Source of the DNA: Chrysaora quinquecirrha
Lineage: Eukaryota; Cnidaria; Scyphozoa; Semaeostomeae; Pelagiidae
Reading direction: 5' to 3'
NCBI GenBank assembly: GCA_014526335.1
Contig: JACTAT010000291.1
Span: 464,404 to 528,403, forward strand
DNA length: 64,000 nt
Below the pieces are notes generated by a model. That model was not told the DNA's origin, searched no databases, and worked only from the letters and a program-made list of their open reading frames with translations. The translations under genes and the position numbers were made by a program. How positions within the stretch are numbered: position 1 is the stretch's first letter; every line of letters starts with the position of its first letter. Below, piece by piece: positions 10,519 through 21,228 of this stretch.

Positions 10519-13500
10519 CCATTATGATGATGATGCGAATGATGACAATGATGATCAGATGAACCTTTCCTGGAAGAATCCCAAAACTTTGAATCGAAAA
10601 TAGAAAATCTGTAGTTACGTATACTGTACTAATAAATTCGAACTCATGGGTTAAACTGTGTATGTAACAAATAAATCCGTTCAGTGCACCGAAACCTGTA
10701 ATCTTCGTTTCAAATGATGAATTAAATTCTAGAACCTTCAAAAGCTATCATAAGAATTCGCATACTATGCAGATGACTATATTCGATCATTAGTAGCACT
10801 TAGAAGAATTGATTGCCAACTTTGAGTCATTCATTTTCAGATGATTCTCGAAGCCGCAAAACTGTTTTGAAAAAATTCTTCTGTCTAACTTGGCCACAAT
10901 TTCTACTGCGCCACAATCTCCTCCTCTCTTCACACGAAAATATCTTACACCTGAGACGACTTCTAGAAACTTCTGACAATAACAACCCAATCAAAATTGT
11001 ATGAAAATATTTCAAAATAAAAAATCAAATCAAATTAGATTCGAGCAACATTTTGCAATATTGTGGTCAAACCTTTTTTCGAAGCTCGACCGAGCCGGCT
11101 TTTTTGCGAGAAAATCATGGTGTCAAATTTTTAGTTTCGAAAATCTTGATGTTAGAATGTTCCTGCATCGTGGATCGAACTCACAACCCTTAGCCTAAGA
11201 AACAAGCGCATTATTCCACTACGCTACACTGACAATTGATACTTATTGATCTTTCTGGCAAGCAATTGCATTTTGTTAATGATGCCCACTAACGACAACG
11301 CTTACGGCGACTTCAAAGTTTACTCCCTATTATTTGTGGTTTATCTTTTGTTACGTTTTGGCACGAAAAAGCGTCTATATGCCTATCTATCTATCTACCT
11401 AACTATTTTTATGTCCGAAGGACATATTAAGAGGGTGTTTTGGAACGCATGTATGCATAGATTAAAGGTACCCATTAGCCATGTTTGAAGAATGAGATCA
11501 ACCCAAATCAGCCCAGATCAGCCTATTAGCTAGCAGCTTGCAAGGGATAGTTTACAAAAGTCCCAACTTTGTTCCTACTTGTTCCCTGTGATCCTAGCTG
11601 TTTCAGGCTTTGTTCCTGCTTTTCCTCGCGATCGTCATTGATCCCTTTTAGTTTCAACTTGTACTTCGTTCCCATTTGTTCCCTCCGATTTTAAGTTATT
11701 TCCATTCCGTTTCATCATGTTTTACTGGTTCCGTCCAGGTCCGTTTATTCCGAGTCATTCCAGGGGTTCCCACCTCTATTGCTTGTTCCACATTTTATCG
11801 CATTCTGGATAATGAATTCCTAATGGCTTTGTTGTTAAAATTGAAGCCAATTTGGACAGGAAATAGATTCTTGGCATCATTCTCTCCAGATTGTTTCGAT
11901 TGTTTGCATTTACAATGCAATTAATCTTTATGAAATTCCTGCTGGATTGTCTGATTGTTCAAAGTAAGAATAGAAATTCCTATCTTTTGTTACAAAAATT
12001 CCTTTCACATTACGGGGGTTATTGCGCAAAAAGATTTAATATTTTCGTACTAATCACCACAAAATTTCCTCCATAACATGTTTTTTTATGAAATCGCGAT
12101 TTTTGAAGTGATTAGTATGGGAAAACGTTGAAAATTTGCATGCAACGGGGGTAATGCTGGAATTCAGAATGCCCCTATCATGTTTGAATTCTTCAAACAT
12201 AAAAATAGGTAGGTACATAGATAGGCATATAGACGCTTTTTGCTGCCAAAACGTAACAAAAGATAAATCGCAAATAATAGGAAGTAAACTTTGAAGTCGC
12301 CGTAAGTGTTGTCGTTAGTGGGCATCATTAACAAAATGCAATTGCTTGCCAAAGACATCAATAAGTATCAATTGTCAGTGTAGCGTAGTGGAATAATGCG
12401 CTTGTTTGTTTCTTGGGCTAAGGGTTGTGAGTTCGATCCACGATGCAGGAACATTCTAACATCAAGATTTCCGAAACTAAAAATTTGACACCATGATTTT
12501 CTCGCAAAAAAGCCGGCTCGGTCGAGCTTCAAAAAAAGGTTTGACTACAATATTGCAAAATGTTGCTCGAATCTAATTTGATTTGACTTTTTATTTTGAA
12601 ATAGTTTCATACAATTTTGATTGGGTTGTTATTGTCAGAAGTTTCTGGAAGTCGTCTCAGGTGTAAGATATTTTCGTGTGAAGAGAGGAGGAGATTGTGG
12701 CGCAGTAGAAATAGTGGCCAAGTTAAGCAGAAGAATTTTTTTCAAATTAAACAGTTAAACAGAAGAATTTTTTTGCGGCTTCGAGAATCATCTGAAAATG
12801 AATGACTCAAAGTTTGCAATCAATTCTTCTAAGTGCTACTAATGATCGAATATAGTCATCTGTATAGTATGCGAATTCCTATGATAGCTTTTGAAGGTTC
12901 TAGAATTTAATTCATCATTTGAAACGAAGATTACAGGTTTCGGTGCACTGAACGGATTTATTTGTTACATACACAGTTTAACCGATGAGTTCGAATTTAT
13001 TAGTACAGTAACTACATAATTTCTATTTTCGATTCAAAGTTTTGGGATTCTTCCAGGAAAGGTTCACCTGATCATCAATGTCATCATTCGCATTATCATC
13101 ATAATGGATCACCATCATCATCATCATCATTACCACCACCAGTCATCGTCTTCAACATGATCATCATTGTTTAAGAACATAATGATCGTGTTGAAGACGA
13201 TGATGATCATGTTGAAGACGGTGATCATCATTGTCGTCTTCAACGTGATCAATGTATCATCATCATCATTATCATCATCATCATCATCATCATTGTCATC
13301 GCCATCAACATAATCATCATTCTCATCATTGTTGTCTTCTTCTTCGTCATCTTCGTCATTATTATCATCATCTTCATCGTTATTATCATCATCATCAGCG
13401 TCCTTCGGACATTGCTACAGCGTTGCTATTTTCTATCTATACATGCGTTCCACGACACCCTCTTAATATGTCCTTCGGACATAAAAATGGAAAAGCTATA

Positions 13501-16500
13501 GGACTGGATAGTATCTTTGTAGAAATACTTGTGGTGGCAGGAGATTTCGGGATAAAGAAATTCACTGGAATTATAAATGTTATTCATCATACTGGCGACT
13601 TGCCATTAGATCTTATGAAGTCTTCATTGCTTTTCCAAAGAAACCAGGAGCCGTGGAATGCGAGCTACATAGAACCATCAGTATCATGAATCCTGTAGTG
13701 AAGATCATATTACATATAACGGTTAAAAGAATGAAACGTATAACAAAAGCAGAAATATCAGAAATGCAGTGTTTTTTTGTTCAGGATAAGGGAACAAGAA
13801 ATGCAATTTTGATGATACAAGCGTTCAGTGAGTGAGCTATTGAAAGAAATCTAGATGTCTATTGCTGTTTCATAGATTATTCCAAGGCATTTGATTGTCT
13901 GTGTCATGGTGACTTCTTAGAGTTTTTTAATGGTCTAGAACTGGAAGGTAAAGATATCAGGTTGCTACGCACCATCTACAAGGAGCAAGAAGCAACCACG
14001 GAGAACTAGGAGAGTGGACAGAAATCCGGCGTTGCGTGCGACAAGGATGTTTAGCAACTCCAGAATTGTTCACGCTGTATAGTGAAATGATACTCAGGCA
14101 CTTAGAAGGTGGAGGAGTGCTAATCGGTGGGAAGAAAATACCAAATTTAAGATATGCTGATGATACCATTATTATCGCAAAGTCAGAAGAAGAGCTGCGG
14201 AAACAGTTAGACATTTTGGTAGAAGAAAGTAACAACTGAGGATTGGATTTGAACGTGAAGAAAACAATGAGTATGGTTATAATATCTAAAGAATCCATTC
14301 CACTGAAGATTGGTGACACCGTTATTCAACAGCACAGAAATTCCAATATTTGGGTAGCTGGTTAACATCGGACAGCAAGTCAGAAGTTGAGATAAAATCA
14401 CGTATAGCACAAGCGAAACAGACATTTATGAAGATGGAACATGTATTGAAGAACAGGCAAATTTGTATGGAAACGTGTAGAATCATGTAGTCATATGTCT
14501 GATCAATACTAACTTACGCCTGTGAAACGTTAACGATAACATCAAAGCTAGAGAAGACACTAGAAAGTACTGAAAGACGTAGGCTGGGAATAATCTGGAG
14601 AGGTCATATCACAAATGAAGAAGTTTGAAGAAGGTGTAAAAGAAAGTCGGAACTAATGTCGTTGATAAAAAAGAGGCAGATGGGATTTATAGGTCACTTG
14701 ATGAGAAGAGAAGGACTAGGAAACTTGATCTTTAAGGGATACATTGAAGGACGAAAGTGAAGCAGGAAGAGGTATGAGATTATGGACAATTTGAAACGAT
14801 GGACCAAAATAGAGGATATAACAGCAATATCGCACACCACCAGAGATCATTGTTGCTGAAGAGCCATAATCGCCCACGCCTCTAGGCATGGCACATGATG
14901 ATGATAATGACTCTTTATGGAATGTTGATTTTGATATAAAGAACTTGACGTTAAACAACTACAACAATATCCAAAATCTATATTGAAGAAAAGTGGGAGT
15001 TTCTTGCAAAAAAGCACTACAGTACACCCTCAATTGTCCGAATAGGTTGAACTCAATTTTACAGAGGTTCGTTCAGAAAACCGAAAATTTCACTTGCTAA
15101 CCTTCCTTTTAAGTTTTGTTACTGCCAACATGTACTTAAGGATTGCTCAAATGGAATGCAGACGACATTAGCAGAAGTTTTTCGACGCGTATTAGCTACA
15201 TGACAATCGAAAAATGTTTATTGTTCTGAAAAAGTTAAGAACCGTTAAAAACGATAGATAAACTGACTTAATATAATGGTTAAAATAATACAGTAATTAT
15301 ATTGGACAAAGACTCAAAGTAGTTGGGCTTACATTTGGTTAATTTAAAATTAAGTTGGATAAAACAAAAGGATTAAGAAATTTTGGCGTTTCGAAAAATT
15401 GAGGTTCGGATATTCGAGGATTGTACAAATAGTGTTCCACCATTCATGATTGTTGTGTGATTCGATATGAAATTGATGCTTGATAAGTTTGATTTCTTTG
15501 CTACCATGTAAATACGCACTGCACTTATTGACCAGTTGGGTGCATTCTCACTTCAAAGCCGAATAATCACTGGTAGCCCCCACCCTCTGCCCTACCCTAC
15601 ATCCCCCACATACCTTTTTAACATTAATCGTCAAAGCCCTCTTATGCTGTACCTATTACATCCCCATAATTTCACATTTACATCACTACTCTAAACTATC
15701 CAGATTACCCAAAAGTGGCCCAATAGACAACGTGCTTGCATCCTCCATAAATTATAATGGGTTGCCTTCCATGTCGTTATGGCTGAACCCCCACATATCT
15801 TCACGTCACCAAATAACGCATGATAGCCATCGGCACTACTGCTCACCCTGCACATCAGTCCACATCTTTTACCTTACTTTGTACTTGAAAAATAAGAGCA
15901 ATTGCTGCTTGAATATTTTTAAAATTATCTTTATTTTAGCTCTTTCAAGTAAACAGTTGAAAGAAGCAGATTCAATTCATCAATCTCTTATTGTTGATTA
16001 CTCAAATGAAGTAAGTTTTTTGTTATAGTCAATGTGAGACCTTTAAAGGAGATTGATAAGGTTAATACTGGCACGGACCAGTTATTCTCACTCTCAGATA
16101 TCATGAATAAACTACTGTCCTTCTGGTAATGGACAATAAACTGTTTCTATTGTGCAGAGCACAAAATTATTGCTATGATAAACTTTTTTTCAAATTTAGA
16201 GATTGAATAGGCTATTTTTTAGGATATACCGCCTTAAACTTTGTCAATTCCCGATGACACAGGCTGTCTGTTTGTGTGTGTCCTGCGATTGTGAAATCAA
16301 GACAGAGATGTGGAGCCTGTCCTGTCCTATACTTTGTTTCTAAGGTGCAAACTCGTCACATTTTTCAATTAAAAAAAGTTTAACCACAGCCAGCAATGTG
16401 ATGAGCCATCATCATGTTTTACTGCAAAAGTGGACAAAGCGTAGAAATTATGGACTTACGTCGCCACTAAATTTGTCTGTCCTTTTTATAATGACAAACC

Positions 16501-17352
16501 TCAATTGAGCCTCTTGTTTTAGCCATGAGTGTTGAGTTGCTTCATGTGCTTCATCACATGAAACTATATAAGACTGCATTTCTTTGGAAATTTTTCGGAA
16601 GAGGAATAGACATGTAACAATTAGGAATAGACATAGACATGAAATGCAACAATTTTCTGGAATAGGGAGGTGGAATTCTATTACTGCCATACAGATATTA
16701 CGGCCCCTGAGGGTTAAATAGAAAGTGCTGTGGCGTCGTGGTGTTATCCAGCTGACCCGTGGTGTCAAGAGCTCAGTGTGGTCAGGGTTCGAGCCCAGCC
16801 ACGGTAGCGTCACAGCCAGGGTCGAGGTCTCGATTAGTTAACCTACTACTGAGATCCTAGCGACTGGCGCTAAAACACCATTTCACCTTCACCTTCACCT
16901 AATAGCTGGATGAAAGTATACCTCGAAATTGGTGAGAAAAGACATGAATTCAATATGCTGGTTCATGCTGCAGTAGTGTGGAAGAGGGAAACTTGACTTT
17001 ACAAAGCGGGAGAAACGCAATTAGACCAAGCACTTCTTTGGCCGTTTTAATGATTGTGAGGGTATTTTGCTTAAGCCTTCTTGTTGTTTCGACTTTAACC
17101 TTCATTATCAGAGCTATGTATGCGGGAAAAGACAGTATTGTGTATCATTTGAAGAGCAGCTTTCGGTCTATTCCAATTTTTTGAAAGGAATTCGCTCTAT
17201 ATTTTTGACTTTCAGTTTCTACAAGCATAAACAGAAGTTTTCTTGTAAAAGAGCTTTCGGTTTAATGGTTTGCTTTATCTGCCTAGGTTAAACAGTGGAT
17301 GGTTGGAATCAAAAAGATAATTGTGCTAAGTCAGCAGAACATGAAGGAGTAA
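4811..17352 (+). CDS. SRA1: SRA1-like protein, four coding exons (4811-4832, 7156-8133, 15940-16010, 17287-17352)
   Basis: The joined exons give a 378-residue protein ending in TAA at 17350. Residues ~273-375 match the SRA1 (steroid receptor RNA activator protein) helical domain, related to the Sec31 C-terminus. Landmarks are RKRISIFNQSWIEGKLSPKV, then ADSIHQSLIVDYSNE, then VKQWMVGIKKII (vertebrate SRA1 has VSQWMVGVKRLI). The start MAVYDGTVPHNFSQ resembles the SRA1 N-terminus (MAELYVKPGN, PPQFSYG). The middle (~15-270) is Gln/Ser/His-rich, looks disordered, and contains a duplicated SSMPNLQEF / TSMPNFNEV motif. Junction phases 1, 1 and 0 agree and all donors read GTAAG. At 378 aa it is longer than human SRA1 (~236 aa), mostly in the disordered part. 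The weakest point is the exon 2 acceptor. In vertebrates the protein is a receptor co-regulator; the role here is inferred. Confidence 0.78.
4833..6250. other. SRA1-like intron 1, first part: no other feature
   Basis: AT-rich DNA with no recognisable coding or repeat structure. Confidence 0.5.
6251..7135 (+). mobile_element. Element E1 (hairpin-ended, non-autonomous)
   Basis: The left end ATTTTTATGTTTGAAGAATT runs into a hairpin, ATGTTTGAA-GAA-TTCAAACAT. The right end reads CATTCTTCAAACATGGCTAA then TGGGTACCTTTAAT. Both ends recur, inverted, in E2 at 11461-12206. A GATA microsatellite sits at 6318-6341. The interior has dispersed GGAAC(AAAG)-type motifs also seen in E2. No coding capacity. 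It ends about 20 bp before the acceptor of SRA1-like exon 2. Confidence 0.6.
7156..8133 (+). CDS. SRA1: SRA1-like exon 2 (large, low-complexity plus start of SRA1 domain)
   Basis: 978 bp, open throughout. Acceptor AG at 7154-7155 gives phase 1, which fits exon 1. The better-looking acceptor TTTCAG at 7166-7171 would need the other phase and would break the join with exon 1. Donor CAG|GTAAGC lies at 8131-8139. It encodes residues 8-333, including both SMPN motifs and the first helix of the SRA1 domain. Element E1 ends only ~20 bp upstream of the acceptor. Confidence 0.8.
8134..9600. other. SRA1-like intron 2, first part: no recognised feature
   Basis: Only short open frames without family resemblance. 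One stretch (8327-8518) is bounded by AG and GT and is open, but it shows no SRA1 similarity. Confidence 0.45.
9640..10150 (+). pseudogene. LINE fragment, 5' half (linker between endonuclease and RT)
   Basis: The open frame 9726-10040 includes RNMRTEAKEKWWNDQFREI and is followed, out of frame, by MLMNKDDVLNRWSDY. This is the familiar linker before the RT of a common invertebrate LINE (AKEKWFNEECxEI ... EKEDVLKRWSEY in relatives). The match stops at NGPSIKN near 10150, where the inverted composite begins, and resumes at 13487 with KNGKAIGLDSIF. The two parts are therefore one LINE split by an insertion. Confidence 0.75.
10180..10530 (+). repeat. GAT/GAC trinucleotide microsatellite of arm A
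   Basis: Long runs of GATGATGAT with interruptions, plus short palindromes of the type TTGAAGACGATGATCATGTT. Histidine- or isoleucine-rich frames here are artefacts. Confidence 0.85.
11162..11233 (-). other. tRNA-like segment in arm A
   Basis: Minus strand reads TAGCGTAGTGG (A-box-like), then ~33 nt, then GAGTTCGATCC (B-box-like). TTGTG/CACGA can form a T-stem. It is a degenerate tRNA-derived, pol III-type internal promoter shared by all four family copies, not a functional tRNA. Confidence 0.5.
11406..11460. repeat. 55-bp terminal module of the GTCC-hairpin family (arm A)
   Basis: TTTTTATGTCCGAAGGACAT, then ATTAAGAGGGTG and GGAACGCATGTATGCATAG. ATGTCC-GAA-GGACAT forms a hairpin. Relative to the body, this module is inverted compared with copies C and D. 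Confidence 0.65.
11461..12206 (-). mobile_element. Element E2 (second copy of E1 family)
   Basis: Reverse-strand ends match E1 (start near 12206 with ATTTTTATGTTTGAAGAATT; end near 11461 with GGCTAATGGGTACCTTTAAT). The interior has many GGAACAAA-type units. It lies exactly between arms A and B. Confidence 0.6.
12375..12449 (+). other. tRNA-like segment in arm B
   Basis: TAGCGTAGTGG and GAGTTCGATCC in tRNA-like spacing, as in arm A and copies C and D. A four-base insertion sits in the anticodon-arm region. Confidence 0.5.
13100..13405 (+). repeat. ATC/CAT trinucleotide microsatellite of arm B
   Basis: Mirror of 10180-10530. A 145-codon frame starting at 13252 begins inside this run and continues into the LINE; its His-rich part is not a protein. 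Confidence 0.85.
13487..14895 (+). pseudogene. LINE reverse transcriptase, 3' half
   Basis: A colinear but frameshifted RT: NGKAIGLDSIFVEIL, ELHRTISIMNP, VYCCFIDYSKAFDCLCHGDF, RQGCLATPELFTLYSEMIL, IPNLRYADDTIIIAKS (catalytic YADD intact), FQYLGSWLTSDS, RQMGFIGHLMRREGLGNLIF, and a terminal ASRHGT-like motif at 14880. At least six stops or shifts make it non-functional. The order is that of the widespread invertebrate 'endonuclease-reverse transcriptase' LINEs that end in HxxRHGT. It continues the 9640-10150 fragment and lies in SRA1-like intron 2. Confidence 0.85.
14896..15939. other. SRA1-like intron 2, last part: no feature seen
   Basis: Only AT-rich DNA without family resemblance. Confidence 0.5.
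15940..16010 (+). CDS. SRA1: SRA1-like exon 3
   Basis: 71 bp between TTATTTTAG and GTAAGT. It supplies residues 334-357 (ALSSKQLKEADSIHQSLIVD and YSNE), the conserved SRA1 segment that matches ADDIHRSLMVDHVTE of the vertebrate protein. Phase 1 in, phase 0 out. Confidence 0.85.
16725..16900 (+). mobile_element. tRNA-derived SINE
   Basis: A-box-like TGGCGTCGTGG at ~16731, B-box-like GGTTCGAGCCC at ~16787, then the body GAGGTCTCGATTAGTTAACC, TACTACTGAGATCCTAGCGA, CTGGCGCTAAAACACC and a CACCTT-type tail. The body plus tail recurs at 37415-37505 without the tRNA head, showing an interspersed family. It lies in SRA1-like intron 3. Confidence 0.75.
17287..17352 (+). CDS. SRA1: SRA1-like terminal exon 4
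   Basis: Follows acceptor CTGCCTAG. It encodes VKQWMVGIKKIIVLSQQNMK, then E and a stop. The W-M-V-G core is the most conserved part of the SRA1 domain. The protein lacks the longer charged tail of vertebrate SRA1. Confidence 0.85.
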   Translation, partial: VKQWMVGIKKIIVLSQQNMKE

Positions 17353-17560
17353 CAACTGGAGAGGATATTGAAATTTTAACATAAATGGTCAAAAAAGATT
17401 TCGAATGTATTATTTATATATAAAGTATATATTAATTCATTACATTATAGAGTTTCTACCCTATCTGGCAGAGTCTCTATCAGCTGGTCCGTCGAGACTA
17501 GTACCTTTTCCATTAAAATCAGCATAAATAGTTTTGTTGATAAAAGCTTCCTAATTGTGA

Positions 17561-17566
17561 AATAAA
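17561..17566 (+). terminator. Candidate poly(A) signal of the SRA1-like gene
   Basis: AATAAA about 210 nt after the stop codon, followed by T-rich sequence at 17640-17660. It is the first canonical hexamer downstream. Confidence 0.5.
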
Positions 17567-18329
17567 TCTCCTTTCCAGTAAGAATGTTCTATTGATGTTC
17601 TAAGAATGTTCTATTGTTCAACAATTTCATAAAGTCGGTGGTAAGGAAGTTTTGTTTTTTCACCTATATTCACAAAATTTTATCCTGACTGAAGTTTCTA
17701 GAACAAAACATTCTTAACAGTTTATTCAGAATGCAATATGAAATTTATCACATTATGAGATAAGATAATTTTTATCTTGTTTTCACTGATCTACGATTTG
17801 GATAACTATATCTACACACGGGAAAACTCGTTAAAAAATTTAATGATGTGTTCTTATTATCAAGAAGTGAAGCAACATTCATTTTACCTCGATGGTGTTT
17901 CAGAAAAATTCTGAACAGTACCTTGCGGTTTAGGATATCAGTCACCTATGCCCCAGGCTCTGTAGTCATTTTCTCGGACATCTTTAATTCCCACCATTTC
18001 AGTACTCTTATAGAAGCCTGTAATATAGAGCATGGTATCAAGAATTGCAATGGACAGCGGCAACTGTTTATCGCAATTCTGAAGTTTTGTACAACTCAAA
18101 ACTATTCACTTACTTGCGGACACGGTACGCCACACATGAGATTGAGTAGTAGACTTTTTAAAGTAGTCAGTGCTAGGCGTTCTAATTTAAAAGAGACAAG
18201 GGAAGCAAATTCCCAAGCTGGTGGTTATTGTGATTATTGTAGTCGCACAACGATGCTGTACACACTGTAAAGAACTACCAATAGTAGCAGATAAGAAAAT
18301 GTAACAAATGATACAAACAGGCAAAGGAC
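17567..18329. other. Intergenic, no recognised feature
   Basis: A 140-codon frame (17848-18270) has no recognisable motif and a composition like surrounding non-coding DNA; not called as a gene. Confidence 0.4.
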
Positions 18330-20440
18330 CAACCTCGTACCCAGGGTAAATAGGACCTCTACGTGAACACTGCGCTGCCCCATTTGACCCTGGAACCGGT
18401 TTCGATGTTCTGTATTCTGATTGGCTAAGAACGAACAATAGAATTTTGTTGTCCGCATACATTAGAAATGGCGTTCGCCGAATGAAAGAAATTTCAAAAC
18501 AAAACTGCTGCGGCCCGGGGCTTTTCCATTCCTACCCGACAAAAAAAAACAGCTAAAACTTGCTTTGTACTGAACTGGAATAGAAAGAATGTACAGAAAA
18601 TGAAAGATAAAGGGCGAATTAGTTTAACTACTCCACGAAGAAATTACAGAAAGTTTGTAGCAGTAAGAAAGTTTGTTTCTACCTAAACTTGCTTTCCGGC
18701 GGTAAAATTTTGAGCAAGCAAGGTAAGGTAAAGATAAAGAAAAATAATTTTCAAGAAGCCAAAGTGAACGAAAACAGTAAAATTTTGTACCTATTTAGAA
18801 AATAAGATTGTTTACGGTTTTGGCTAGAACTTTTTGTCATCAAGTCAGTTTTTGCAACATTTTTTGAACACAATTTCAAAGTGAAAAAATCTCATTCATG
18901 CATAGCAAAGCCAAACTTCTTTGTAGCAAACATCTATGTATGATTCAACTTAAATCTTAAACAATTTAAATCTACCGGCTTCAAATAAATTACTCTTACC
19001 TGAAATATTAGGATACTTGTAAAAGAGGAAAGCACTGAAGTTTGATGGCAATAATGAGTCGAAATCTAGCTAACCAATTCACGAAATAAGATTTGTTCCT
19101 GACTTGTGTAGAAACTCGCGGTGAAATTTCCAAAATTAACAAACATGATAACTTCTAACCACATCAAGCGCTTGCTAACATGGATTTCTCTCTACTGAAT
19201 TCTTTGAAGCATGTTTCTTTTCATGTTGGTTCAAATTAATCGTTGAAAGCAAGTGTAACCGAAGGAAAAATATTGTGAGTTGGAGAGCTGTGGCCGCCAC
19301 AGCCACGGACTGGAATCATTTACATAATTTATGCTAATTATTCCAAGCCAAAAACTGACAAATTTTGTCAACGGGTCCCACAACCTCGTACCCAGGGCAA
19401 ATAGAACCACTCCGTAAACACTGCGCTGTCCACATTTGACCCTGGAACCGGTTTCGCTGTTTTGCATTCTGATTGGCTAAGACCGAACAATAGAAATTTT
19501 GTTGTCCGCATAAATTAGAAAGTCGCCAATGGCGTTCGACCTGATGAAAGAAATTTCAAAACAAACCCGGGGCTTTTCCACTTCTAAATGACAAAGAAAG
19601 CAGCTAAAATGTTATTGCTTTGAACTAGGATATAAAGAATAGACAGACAAGGAATGATGAAGGCAAATTATAGCTGCAGTTTAACATCTCCACGGCAAAA
19701 ATACTGAAGGTTTGAAGCAAACAAACTTGCATTTACCGCGATAAAATTTTGAGCAGCAAAAGATAAAGGAAAAATAATTTTCAAGAAAGCCGAAATGAAC
19801 TGAAATAGTTTAAAATTTGCACTTTAGAAAAAAAGTTTGTTTAAATTTGAGCGGCAATAACTTTTTGTCGCTTTTTGTAACATTTATTTTGTTGCACAAA
19901 ACTTCAAAAGTGGAGAATTCTCATTCACGCTCACGCATCGCAAAGCAAACTTCTCTGCAGCAAATATTTATGATTCAACTTGAATCTTCAAGAAGAAAAA
20001 GTTACCGGCTTTAAATAAATTGCTCTGACCTGAAATGCATAGGAAGGCACTGCAGTAATGTATCTAGCAATAATGAGCGAAAATCTTCATTCTTCACGTA
20101 ATACAAGTTCATGGCTTTTGTAAAAACTCGGTAGAAGCTCTCAATAAAACTTTCAGTATAAACCCGAGTATAAACAAACTTGATAACTTCTAACAACAGC
20201 AAGAGCTTGCTAACATGAATTTCTAAGATATTTCTTCAACATTCTGTCTTCTGATTCCTCTAAAGCATTTATTTTTTCATTTTGTTTGAAATGAATCGTT
20301 GAAAGCAAGTGCAACCGAACGAAAACATTTTGCTGCGTCTCAAACTCATTGACGAGTTGAAGAGCTGTGGCCACTGCTGCAATCATTTACATAATTTATG
20401 CTAATTATTCCAATCCAAAAACTTACAAATTTTGGAAGCC
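18330..20440 (+). repeat. Tandem duplication of a ~1.05-kb unit
   Basis: Unit 1 (18330-19379) and unit 2 (19380-20440) both begin with CAACCTCGTACCCAGGG, then CTGGAACCGGTTTCG, TTCTGATTGGCTAAGA and TTTTGTTGTCCGCATA. Both close with ATTTACATAATTTATGCTAA. The copies are clearly diverged with indels, so the duplication is old. No long open frame is conserved between them. Confidence 0.75.
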
Positions 20441-20445
20441 GGTTT

Positions 20446-21228
20446 CAAGGGTTAGACTCACTACACAAGTCTCTAGTTTACGCTCCCCTTATTTTGATTT
20501 GTCACTCCAACAGAGACTCATGTCCTTACAGCTCTGGAACTGGCAAAAAAGAGTTGCCTCGTTTTCATTTTACCGGTATGTGGAAAAGTCGGAATGCTAC
20601 CGACCAGGGACTCTTAAGGCTCTCTTGCCTTTATTCGAGAATTAATTCCAATTTTTATTTCAAATTCTGTTGTAAAATTTCATAGCGAATCTAATGATGT
20701 TTTCAGCTTGTTTCTATCTGTTTTACAAGACTCACAACTTGTCTTTAAGTCTGCCGACACTTCGGCTTAGGACTCTGATGGGCCTAGATTCGGTGAAACT
20801 AAAGTGGGTCGAAAAACAATGTTACTTTGAGCAAAAACTTGATTTCTTTTACCTTGAAGCCAGAATAAAAGCTTTTCTGACTCCCAAAATATTTTACTGT
20901 TATCAGCTTGACCAAAAAGTCACTGAAATCGGGTCGGTTGGGTCTTGATTTCGGCCGCAGCAACTTAACATTTTCCAGACCGGTCCGAGTAATCCAGACT
21001 ACGGCCTCACTCTGGAGTTTCAGGATTTAAAGGCATTTGATTGGTTCAAAAAACAATACCTATTGTTTTTGAGGCAAATGCTGCAATCTGATTGGGACGC
21101 CAATTTTTTGGCGCGGCTTGCCAGTTTCAGAGCTGTAAGGACATAAGTCCCACACTGAGCGATTTTAGAAAACAACAACAACAACATCGAGCGAAGTAGT
21201 GGGACTTATGGAGTGAGTCTACCCTTGT
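20446..21228. mobile_element. TIR element (MITE-like), ~0.78 kb
   Basis: CAAGGGTTAGACTCACT at 20446 is inverted at 21212-21228 (AGTGAGTCTACCCTTG). Subterminal CATGTCCTTACAGCTCTG (20519) is inverted near 21130 (CAGAGCTGTAAGGACATAAG). The interior has no transposase. Confidence 0.6.

Larger units (their letters stand above)
10153..13486. mobile_element. Inverted composite: arm A, element E2, arm B
   Basis: 10153-11460 (arm A) and 12207-13486 (arm B) are inverted copies of the same ~1.3-kb repeat, separated by E2 (11461-12206). Outer ends: AAAATAGCAACGCTGTAGCA with the hairpin GTCC-GAA-GGAC at 10153, and its reverse complement at about 13397-13432. The composite interrupts a LINE and appears to have removed ~40 bp of it. 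Each arm has a (GAT)n/(ATC)n stretch, a conserved ~700-bp body and a tRNA-like segment. Related single arms lie at 34041-35100 (C) and 60582-63960 (D). Confidence 0.75.

Noticed and set aside
10152..10741. His-, Ile- and Asp-rich frames around 10-13 kb and 63.6-63.9 kb
   Set aside because: They are translations of (GAT)n/(ATC)n microsatellites.
10153..13486. Calling the 3.3-kb composite a classic foldback transposon with defined target duplication
   Set aside because: Outer ends are not symmetrical because the 55-bp module sits only on the right, and no flank duplication was found. Described as a composite instead.
17848..18270. 140-codon frame downstream of the SRA1-like gene
   Set aside because: No recognisable domain, no splice or promoter context, and its end overlaps ordinary AT-rich DNA.
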